Shown piece by piece: positions 35,661-42,525 of a stretch of 64,000 nucleotides of DNA. A program made the translations under genes and the position numbers. Under the pieces are notes generated by a model that saw nothing but the letters and a program-made list of their open reading frames with translations, was not told the origin of the DNA and searched no databases. This DNA is from Leyella stercorea (lineage in GTDB: Bacteria > Bacteroidota > Bacteroidia > Bacteroidales > Bacteroidaceae). The stretch's first letter is position 1, and each line of letters begins with the position of its first letter. The stretch is from NCBI RefSeq assembly GCF_021531355.1, contig NZ_JADYTS010000006.1, positions 1 through 64,000 on the forward strand. The letters run 5' to 3'.

Positions 35661-36587
35661 CTAAAGTTTAATACCGTATTTCATAATTCCCTCACCGAGC
35701 ATTCCCTGTGGCATAAACGTTTTAAGGGTATTCGTGACTATATTCAGCATCCTTTCTCTGATATAGCCTTCCTTAATATATAGCGACACTTTGCGTTGAG
35801 AGAGAAAGTTGCTATCAAGTTTGCGTACATTGTTGCGCTGATTGTCAGATAGAAACTGGATGTGCATTTCAGGAATGATGGTGAAGCCTCCGTTTTCGTC
35901 AATAATACGGATAAGAGTTTCTATACTTCCTGCCTCATATATATGATTGCCTTTGCTTCGCGCTTTACAAAAAGAGAATGCACTATTCCTTAGACATTGG
36001 GCTTCTTTCATTATCCACATATTCTCGTGCTCCAGATTTTCTGGTTTGAACACAGGTAATTTGCGCCAGCAGCTTTCAGCCAAATAGACATAAAAGTTCT
36101 CCGTATATAGCGGAATCTCCAATACACCCGAATGTGTATTATCAGAAATGGCGATGCCTGCATCTATTTCTCCACGTACCAGCGCTTCAAGCATGAAGTC
36201 GGCCTTCATTTCGCAGATGGTAAGATCTACAGATGGGTAGTGTTCACGATAATGCTTGATAAACTTGGGTAGGATGTAAGGGGCTATAGTTGGGCCAACC
36301 GAAATAACAAACTTGCCACCAACCTCACCTTTGTCTTCCTTTACAATTTCGCTGATACGTTCTATTTCTAATAGAGCCAATTCTGCTTGACGGATTATCT
36401 TCTCACCTTCTGTAGTAGGAGCAACCGACTTATTATTGCGCTCAAAGATGCGAGTATCAAGTTCGTCCTCCAGTTTCACAAGCATTGCGCTTAGCGTAGG
36501 CTGTGACACATTGCAGGCTTCAGCCGCCTTTGCAAAACTGCGAAAGCGGTTGACTGCCACGATATATTTCAGTTGTTGGATATTCAT
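35661..36587 (-). CDS. oxyR: OxyR-type LysR-family peroxide regulator
   Basis: 308 residues. The N-terminal winged HTH MNIQQLKYIVAVNRFRSFAK and CNVSQPTLSAMLVKLEDELD are typical LysR. The effector domain contains EAQCLRNSAFSFC: two cysteines nine residues apart in the same context as C199 and C208 of E. coli OxyR, which form the peroxide-induced disulfide. It should therefore sense H2O2. It lies 6 bases after the nitroreductase gene and 128 bases before the CoA-disulfide reductase gene, both plausible targets. Confidence 0.92.
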   Translation of the reverse strand: MNIQQLKYIVAVNRFRSFAKAAEACNVSQPTLSAMLVKLEDELDTRIFERNNKSVAPTTEGEKIIRQAELALLEIERISEIVKEDKGEVGGKFVISVGPTIAPYILPKFIKHYREHYPSVDLTICEMKADFMLEALVRGEIDAGIAISDNTHSGVLEIPLYTENFYVYLAESCWRKLPVFKPENLEHENMWIMKEAQCLRNSAFSFCKARSKGNHIYEAGSIETLIRIIDENGGFTIIPEMHIQFLSDNQRNNVRKLDSNFLSQRKVSLYIKEGYIRERMLNIVTNTLKTFMPQGMLGEGIMKYGIKL

Positions 36588-36593
36588 AATTAT

Positions 36594-37292
36594 TCACGCC
36601 CAATCGAAGTTTTCCTTTCCTGCACCAATTTCAAAATGTAGTCTGGCTATGCCTATATCCATTTTTGTATATCCCACCATAGAGAAACCTCGCTTTGCTA
36701 TAACCTTAGGCTTAACTTCGGAGCCTTGTTCGTTAGGCAACAGGGTGAACGAGAACTTCTGTTGATTGATGGCAGTAGGTGCTAAGAGAGCAGCTTCAAC
36801 ACCATTGCGAAACCATTCTGGCGAGTCGTTGCAGACATTGCTTACCTGCTCTATTGTCTTGCTTTTGCGCTTAAAGCCTTGAGTTGCTCCATATCCCAAG
36901 GCAATCATACATGTTAGTTTTTCGTCATCGCCCACTATGTAAGCCTCGCTCACCTTGCGATAGCTCAGTCCAGCCCAGCAAGTATTTAATCCAAGTGTTT
37001 GAGCCAGCAGTACAAGCTGTTCTCCGTAATAGCCCACACGCTCGTCAAGGTCATCAGCCTTCTTGCCAACCATAACCAGATAATTCTCCACACCCGAAAA
37101 CTTGCCATACGAGAAGATGCCCGTAAATGCCCTTGTCTCGTTAGTCACAAGCTGTATGTGGAGCCCGCCCTCGGCGTTACACTCCTCAATCTTCTTCTGT
37201 AACGTCTCAATGATGTCTGCCGACAGTGGCTTATGAACGTACCTGCGCACACTATGTCGTTGCTTTATAGCTTCAAGTAATGTCATAATCAT
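36594..37292 (-). CDS. Nitroreductase-family flavoprotein
   Basis: 232 residues. LLEAIKQRHSVRRYVHKPLS at the start is the FMN-binding signature (RxSxRxF/Y type), and the middle has LNTCWAGLSYRK and MIALGYGATQ. The C-terminal segment adds LLAPTAINQQKFSFTLLPNE, as in longer members of the family. Two starts are possible six bases apart (37292 or 37286). Cytoplasmic NAD(P)H-dependent reduction of nitro compounds or quinones is expected. First gene of the nitroreductase-oxyR-reductase operon; a TAACTTTG -7 box lies just upstream. Confidence 0.88.
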   Translation of the reverse strand: MIMTLLEAIKQRHSVRRYVHKPLSADIIETLQKKIEECNAEGGLHIQLVTNETRAFTGIFSYGKFSGVENYLVMVGKKADDLDERVGYYGEQLVLLAQTLGLNTCWAGLSYRKVSEAYIVGDDEKLTCMIALGYGATQGFKRKSKTIEQVSNVCNDSPEWFRNGVEAALLAPTAINQQKFSFTLLPNEQGSEVKPKVIAKRGFSMVGYTKMDIGIARLHFEIGAGKENFDWA

Positions 37293-37317
37293 ATATACTT
37301 TAATGTTTATTTGTGCT

Positions 37318-37325
37318 CAAAGTTA
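37318..37325 (-). promoter_or_regulatory. -7 element for the nitroreductase-oxyR operon
   Basis: TAACTTTG on the minus strand, 26 bases upstream of the nitroreductase start. No good TTG box at the usual distance, which fits an activator-dependent promoter. Confidence 0.5.
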
Positions 37326-37362
37326 CACATTTTTTTCTTTATGAAAGATATCAGAGGAATAT

Positions 37363-37393
37363 TTGTATGAATCATTAAAATAAAGTATATTTG
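37363..37393 (+). promoter_or_regulatory. Promoter for the 37413 ATPase gene
   Basis: TTG (37363-37365), spacer 20, TATATTTG (37386-37393), only 19 bases before the ATG; the 5' leader would be very short. Confidence 0.6.
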
Positions 37394-37412
37394 TAAATCA
37401 AAACAACTGATT

Positions 37413-39002
37413 ATGAAATTTCCTATTGGCATACAAGATTTTAAAACAATACGCAAGGACGGTTTTGTATACGTGGACAAGACTGCGCTGCTGTATAAGT
37501 TGGCAGACGAAGGCCAAACTTACTTTCTGAGTCGTCCAAGACGATTCGGAAAAAGCCTCCTTGTGTCAACGCTTAAATATTATTTCAGTGGAGAGAAAGA
37601 TCTCTTCACTGGGCTTGCCATCGATTCATTGGAAACCAAATGGGAGCAATATCCTATATTTCATATCGACTTTAACGGAAGCGACTTCACCGTTCCTCAT
37701 ACCCTACAACGACTTATCAAGGGACGCGTTGAAGACTGGGAGCGCGAATACGGCTTCCAAGGAAACCCCGACTATTCACCTGGCGAACGCTTTGTCCGAT
37801 TGCTTGCCCACGTACACAAGCAGACCGGCAAGCGTTGTGTGGTGCTTATTGACGAATATGACAAGCCGTTGCTTGACGTGCTTGATACGGAGCGTAAGGT
37901 GAAACTTGACGATGAGGAACTGTTGATGGAAGATTATAACCGTGAGACGCTCAAAGGTTTTTACTCTGTATTTAAGGCTGCCGACCAAGATTTGCGATTT
38001 GTGCTACTGACGGGTGTCACCAAGTTCTCGCAGGTGAGTGTCTTCAGCGGATTCAATCAGCCCGAGGACATCAGTATGAATGCAAAGTATGATGCGATAT
38101 GTGGCATAACGAAGGAAGAAATGGAGACGGTGTTCCATGACGAGATTGACGCAATGGCGGAGGAAATGGGCGTGACTTCCGAAGAAGTGCGCGATATGCT
38201 GCAACGTCATTATGACGGCTATCACTTCAGCAATAAAATGACCGACATCTTCAATCCGTTTAGTGTGCTCAATGCATTAAACAGCCGTAGCATTCAGGAT
38301 TATTGGTTCCGAACCGGCACACCTACTTATCTTGTACGTCTGCTCAATCATACCAACGAGAATCTGAACGACCTGACCGGCAATTATTATGACACGTCAG
38401 AGTTTGTTGACTATAGAGCAGATGTGGAGCGCCCGTTGCCAATGATTTATCAGAGCGGCTATCTGACCATAAAGGATTACGACCCGTATTCTAATTCATA
38501 CTTGCTCGACCTTCCGAACAACGAGGTGAAGAAAGGTTTCTTGACGCTTCTCGCCTCCAACTATCTCGGAACAAAAGAGTCGGCAACAACGCTTGCCATT
38601 CAGCTTTATCGTGCCTTACAGCATGACGACCTCGACACATGGCGCAAGAGCCTAACGGCTTTCTTTGCAAGCATACCTTACACCATGCGCCGTAAGGATA
38701 TGGAAACGGAGAAGGAACGCTATTTCCACTATACGTTCTACTTGATTTTCCGTATTCTCAGTACCTATATTGTGCTTACCGAAAAGCAGCAGAGCGAGGG
38801 AAGGGCAGACTGCATTATCGAAACAAAAAACTGCGTCTGTATCTTCGAATTCAAGCTTGACGGCACAGCTGACGAAGCATTGCTGCAAATCGAAGACAAG
38901 GGCTACGCACGTCCGTATGAGGCAGACAGTCGCCAAATACGCAAAATAGGCGTCAGTTTCTCTTCGAAGACAGGAACTATAGACGACTGGAAAGAGGCTT
39001 AA
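37413..39002 (+). CDS. DUF1703 family: AAA-like ATPase with PD-(D/E)XK nuclease domain
   Basis: 529 residues. N-terminal AAA-like domain: FPIGIQDFKTIRKDGFVYVD, Walker A variant [16 protein letters not shown], and a Walker B-like CVVLIDEYDKPLLDV. The C-terminal ~120 residues fit the PDDEXK_9 nuclease: GRADCIIETKNCVCIFEFKL gives the D...ExK core, followed by ADEALLQIEDKGY. The family is greatly expanded in Bacteroides and Prevotella; molecular role unproven, with defence or mobile-element functions proposed. A paralogue lies at 54779-56344, so the pair flanks the BREX-like island. Confidence 0.88.
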   Translation: MKFPIGIQDFKTIRKDGFVYVDKTALLYKLADEGQTYFLSRPRRFGKSLLVSTLKYYFSGEKDLFTGLAIDSLETKWEQYPIFHIDFNGSDFTVPHTLQRLIKGRVEDWEREYGFQGNPDYSPGERFVRLLAHVHKQTGKRCVVLIDEYDKPLLDVLDTERKVKLDDEELLMEDYNRETLKGFYSVFKAADQDLRFVLLTGVTKFSQVSVFSGFNQPEDISMNAKYDAICGITKEEMETVFHDEIDAMAEEMGVTSEEVRDMLQRHYDGYHFSNKMTDIFNPFSVLNALNSRSIQDYWFRTGTPTYLVRLLNHTNENLNDLTGNYYDTSEFVDYRADVERPLPMIYQSGYLTIKDYDPYSNSYLLDLPNNEVKKGFLTLLASNYLGTKESATTLAIQLYRALQHDDLDTWRKSLTAFFASIPYTMRRKDMETEKERYFHYTFYLIFRILSTYIVLTEKQQSEGRADCIIETKNCVCIFEFKLDGTADEALLQIEDKGYARPYEADSRQIRKIGVSFSSKTGTIDDWKEA

Positions 39003-39262
39003 TGTTGTACTGCATGACAGGCAAATCCACTGCAACCAATACAATATTTGCATTTATGACGGCTCAAAACTGCGAGCTGAACGCACAAAGAAATCTTTGG
39101 CTCGAAATTCTTGAGTTTTGCGTGTGTAGTATTTAATATGTTTGTATACAGTGAGTTATGGTAATAGTAAGAGGGAGTGTGCAATGAATGGACATGTGAA
39201 AACCTTTCCTTTGCTTGCAAAAGGACTACTTTTACCCTCCATTTAGGCTTCAGTTGCTCTTC

Positions 39263-39321
39263 ATTCAGGGCTTCTTTGCATTGCAAAAGTACTCCCTTTG
39301 CATTGCAAAGAAGCCCTGAAT
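39263..39321. repeat. Long 25-bp inverted repeat
   Basis: Arms 39263-39287 and 39297-39321 match at 24 of 25 positions, loop AGTACTCCC. Outer arm begins ATTCAGGGCTTCTTTGCA. No T tract next to it. It could be a MITE-like or REP-like unit. Confidence 0.7.
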
Positions 39322-39481
39322 GGTAAGTAGTGATGTCTCTGGCACCTCAAAAACCGATAAAACCCGCCTCTGAAATCTCTAGAATCGATTTTTTATTTGT
39401 AACAGATTTTTACTGCTTGTACGATATTTGCATTAGTAAAATGCAATAACAGTATCTTTTGAATGAATGTTTTCTTAATGA

Positions 39482-39510
39482 CTTCGTGACACTCATGACC
39501 TTCACGACAC
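39482..39510 (+). repeat. 29-nt repeat, left copy bracketing the defence locus
   Basis: Starts CTTCGTGACACTCATGACC and ends TTCACGACAC. 24 of 29 positions are identical to 54176-54204 in the same orientation. It lies 13 bases outside the SBD-like gene. Internal TTCATGACC-type periodicity makes part of the similarity less surprising. Confidence 0.5.
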
Positions 39511-39523
39511 CCTGTCCTATTCC

Positions 39524-40054
39524 TTATATAGCCACAAGCCAGTTGAGCAGCATTCTCATGATGCTGCGGCTTCGTGCCGTGGCGGTGTTAATTTTCTCCT
39601 CCACGATAAACTGGGCAAGGCGGTTGCGGTAGTCTTTCTGTTGCAGCATGTCCCATAGCATGGGGTTGATGTAGGCGTATTCCACGTTGTTGCGGAGCCA
39701 TCCAGGGGAGGGTGTGCTGCAACTTCTTGCGGAATGCGGATTCTTAAGGCTGAGGTTCCAGAAGTCGCTCGTTTGCAGATGGTAGAAGGGATAATAGAGT
39801 GGGGTGTATTCTGTCTGCTTAGCTATCTCGGCGTATTTTCTGAACACTTCTTCATAAATCCTTGCAAGCTGCTCATATTCAAAGCAATTCTGCGTGAACA
39901 CTCCGTCCTCTATTCCCTTGATTACTGCCAACAGCAATACAGGCTTCGCTATCTTCTTTATGCCAGATCGCTTGATGCTTCCCACCCTCATGCTCTTTAT
40001 CTTCCGACTAAAGCTCATAAACGTGAGGTCATAGTTTATGCTTGGTTCTTCCAT
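39524..40054 (-). CDS. Stand-alone protein resembling the phosphorothioate-DNA-binding SBD domain
   Basis: 176 residues from ATG 40054 (MEEPSINYDLTFMSFSRK); a longer frame to 40114 would overlap the promoter. The order of conserved features matches the sulfur-binding domain (SBD) known from ScoMcrA-type enzymes: AKPVLLLAVIKGIEDG, then YEQLARIYEEVFRKYAEI, YYPFYHLQTSDFWNL, and STPSPGWLRNN followed by LWDMLQQKDYRNRLAQFIVE. No HNH or other nuclease motif is attached. Divergent from the BREX-like operon with its sulfur genes, so a reader of phosphorothioate marks or a regulator is likely. The family assignment is from memory and needs a profile search. Confidence 0.6.
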   Translation of the reverse strand: MEEPSINYDLTFMSFSRKIKSMRVGSIKRSGIKKIAKPVLLLAVIKGIEDGVFTQNCFEYEQLARIYEEVFRKYAEIAKQTEYTPLYYPFYHLQTSDFWNLSLKNPHSARSCSTPSPGWLRNNVEYAYINPMLWDMLQQKDYRNRLAQFIVEEKINTATARSRSIMRMLLNWLVAI

Positions 40055-40083
40055 GTGTGTTTTAATTGTTTGTTTATATGAAC

Positions 40084-40114
40084 CAAAGTTACACAATATC
40101 GTTGACAGCGGCAA
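40084..40114 (-). promoter_or_regulatory. Promoter for the SBD-like gene
   Basis: On the minus strand, TTG (40112-40114), spacer 20, TAACTTTG (40084-40091), 30 bases before the ATG at 40054. It supports the shorter start. Confidence 0.65.
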
Positions 40115-40195
40115 ACTTTAAAGGTAAGTCTTGTAATATTGCAGCTATTTAGTTATGGATATGTATGTACGAAAACAAAAAAGGCATAAACCATA

Positions 40196-40225
40196 TTGCA
40201 ATTAAAGAAAATTTCATTAATTTTG
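40196..40225 (+). promoter_or_regulatory. Promoter facing the BREX-like operon
   Basis: TTG (40196-40198), exactly 19 bases, TAATTTTG (40218-40225). If used, it yields an untranslated leader of about 430 bases before the first ATG at 40661. Confidence 0.65.
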
Positions 40226-40660
40226 TATCTGGTATCTGCCATGCAGAAAGCCCGAAAGGGAAATAAGCGGGCGGGTGCTGACTTACATTTATGGAGCGTT
40301 TACTAACGCTTGTCTGTGACTATCCGTAAACTTCGCAACTTTACAAATACAGTCCTGGACGAGGCAACAAGGTAGATGCTCACGGTGAGGTATATTAATA
40401 CCCTACCGTGTTTTGTCGTATATATACCCATGGTGTATCCATAGGGTATATATGCGGCATATTCGCGTGTAGGGTTTATTTATACATAAGCGTGGGCTTT
40501 CTGCATGCTGTCTGTTCTGACTGTATAGGTAATGCGAAGACCTCGGATAGTGGAATGGATAGCGGAAGAAAGAACCCGCGCTTTTCATTTTGTAAAATCC
40601 AAGAACAATAAAATATAAATCTTCTAATCTTAGGGTTCGGTTGGAGAATAACTAATAACT
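40226..40660 (+). other. Long structured leader or ncRNA candidate upstream of the BREX-like operon
   Basis: 435 bases without a convincing gene. Visible hairpins are GCCCG/CGGGC (40250-40272), a perfect AGCGTT-TACT-AACGCT (40295-40310), and the two operator-like palindromes at 40381-40453. GC content is higher than in the operon itself. It could be a regulatory leader, a separate small RNA, or a remnant of another element. Confidence 0.4.
40381..40453. promoter_or_regulatory. Tandem imperfect palindromes with ATACCC/GGGTAT arms
   Basis: CACGGTGAGGTAT-ATTAAT-ATACCCTACCGTG?-type pairing spans 40381-40410, and ATATATACCCATGG/CCATAGGGTATATAT spans 40420-40453; a further AGGGTTT follows at 40471. 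Repeated ATACCC/GGGTAT half-sites suggest an operator for a dimeric regulator of the operon. Confidence 0.45.
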
Positions 40661-42523
40661 ATGCCTTCACCATTTAAAAGGACTGTTTGGAATAAATTCG
40701 AAGTAGCTTTGCTTATGGATGCTTACCAAAAAGTGTCCAAAGGAAAAGTTGTGCGTAAGGATGCGGTTTCGGCATTGTCGAAACGGCTAAGAAACCGTAT
40801 GATTATGAATGGTATAGAAATTAGCGACAAGTATCGTAATGAGAATGGCATACAGCTTCAAATGTCAGCTCTTGAATATATAATAACTGAAGGCGAAAAG
40901 GGAATTTCGAGTCCTAATAAGTTATTTGAAAATATTGTGGATATGTACGCAAACTGTCATGATGAGTATGAGAAAATTCTAGACGAGGCATTTGAAATGT
41001 ATCCGGAGCCAGTAGAACATACTATTTATGGCAATTTTCCTTCTAATGAAGAAGTTACCAATTTGCATGAAGCACAAATAATTGCTCCGAAAAGATTGAG
41101 TATTTTCAAAGAGATACTTTCTGATAAGTTTTCCAAAGGTCTACGCATAAAATCACCAATTGACTTAAATCGCTTTAAAGAACTATATATAAAAGTAACA
41201 GGTGGGCCGTGTGATATGAGTAATGAAGAATTGTCTTCTGTCCTTAAAGAATGTGGTGTAGAGTCAGATGGTAAGTTATATGTAGTCGACCGAATGATGC
41301 CAACTGAATTGAAGGATGAATTAAAGGATTATATAGACACTTGCTTGTCATCAGGCAAGGGTTATGTCTTTTATGAATGTCTGTTTCGTCATTTTAAGGA
41401 CCGGTTGCTTGATACTCTGATAGCTAATAATAATTTGCTGCGCACTTGTTTAGAGTTCATTTACGATGATAAAGTATACTTTGGCTCCAGTTATATGACT
41501 TTATACCATAATGTTGAGGTAAATGTGGATGAGGAAGTAATTTCTTTTATGCATGACCAATGGCAATTGATGGAAGAAGATAAAGTTGTTGAGGCCTTGT
41601 CGTATCTTCCAGAAAATGCAGTTCGCAATGCCTTCAACCGTAATCAGAATGTATTGATTAGCGCTGGTGTTGGTAAAAGGTTTCATAAAGACAAGTTTGA
41701 TATTTCTAATGAAGAATTGTCAAAGATATCCAAAGCTATAGATGCATACATCAACGAGTATCAATTCATGGGTAGTGATGAACTTATCAAATATGTGCAG
41801 CAAAGTGTTCCTGAAGTAATAAACAACAATCAGGATATCCCAGAATTGGGAATACGCAAAGCTTTGGCTGTATTGCTTATTGATAAATTCGATTTCAATA
41901 ATGCTGTGATAAGCAGAAAGGGTGAAAGTCTCTCTGCTGGTGAAGCTATGCTTGCTTTTGCAAAATGCCATGAGCAGTATATGTTGGAAGAAGTAAAGCA
42001 TCTTGCACAATCTCTTGGCACAACGGTAAATTATCATTTGGAGTCGCTACTAAAGTATAGCATACGTATCAATGAAACAGACTTCGTGGCAAAGCATAAA
42101 GTAAAGTGGGATGTTGATGCTATTGATAAAATACTCTTAGAGTATATAGTTAGAACAAAGTGTTTTTGTCCTATCAGGGATATAACATGTTTTTCAGCGT
42201 TTCCGGAGTGCAACTATCCTTGGACACATCGATTACTGGAGAGCTACTTGTTGACAGAGAGTAAGATATTTAAATTGTATTTCAATGGGAGTCTTGGTCA
42301 AAGCAAGGTTTGTGGTATTGTTTCTTTAAAAAAAGGATTGGATATCTCTTTTATGGAAATGATAGCGGTAATTTTGTCTAGGAATGATGTCTGGACAAAT
42401 AAAACGGAAGCTTTAGATTTTCTTGTATCTGAGGGCTGTATTGCGAATAGGAAATATGCTGAAATAGAGACAGCTATAAGTGAAGCTTTAAAATTAAGAC
42501 AAAGTAACAACAAAAATAAATAA
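40661..42523 (+). CDS. Unknown 620-residue protein opening the BREX-like operon
   Basis: I do not recognise the full protein. Residues ~5-110 (WNKFEVALLMDAYQKVSKGK, later LSKRLRNRMIMNGIEISDKY and FENIVDMY) resemble an N-terminal domain seen in several bacterial defence and restriction proteins. The middle is helical and charged; the C-terminal ~130 residues include CFSAFPECNYPWTHRLLESY, which looks like a winged-helix segment. No nuclease, helicase or ATPase motif was seen. It ends 2 bases before the PAPS-reductase gene and is AT-rich like the rest of the operon. By position it may be the DNA-recognition or regulatory component. Functional guesses are inference only. Confidence 0.75.
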   Translation: MPSPFKRTVWNKFEVALLMDAYQKVSKGKVVRKDAVSALSKRLRNRMIMNGIEISDKYRNENGIQLQMSALEYIITEGEKGISSPNKLFENIVDMYANCHDEYEKILDEAFEMYPEPVEHTIYGNFPSNEEVTNLHEAQIIAPKRLSIFKEILSDKFSKGLRIKSPIDLNRFKELYIKVTGGPCDMSNEELSSVLKECGVESDGKLYVVDRMMPTELKDELKDYIDTCLSSGKGYVFYECLFRHFKDRLLDTLIANNNLLRTCLEFIYDDKVYFGSSYMTLYHNVEVNVDEEVISFMHDQWQLMEEDKVVEALSYLPENAVRNAFNRNQNVLISAGVGKRFHKDKFDISNEELSKISKAIDAYINEYQFMGSDELIKYVQQSVPEVINNNQDIPELGIRKALAVLLIDKFDFNNAVISRKGESLSAGEAMLAFAKCHEQYMLEEVKHLAQSLGTTVNYHLESLLKYSIRINETDFVAKHKVKWDVDAIDKILLEYIVRTKCFCPIRDITCFSAFPECNYPWTHRLLESYLLTESKIFKLYFNGSLGQSKVCGIVSLKKGLDISFMEMIAVILSRNDVWTNKTEALDFLVSEGCIANRKYAEIETAISEALKLRQSNNKNK

Positions 42524-42525
42524 CC

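Larger units (their letters stand above)
39003..39523. other. Non-coding gap between the ATPase gene and the SBD-like gene
   Basis: No supported gene. It holds a 59-base palindrome (39263-39321), three copies of a TTTGC(A)TTGCAAA core (near 39210, 39275, 39298) and, at its right end, the 29-nt repeat shared with 54176-54204. Confidence 0.6.

Noticed and set aside
40241-40306. 21-codon frame directly after the BREX operon promoter, possibly a leader peptide
   Set aside because: No run of regulatory codons and no terminator follows; the composition looks incidental, so it is treated as part of the leader.
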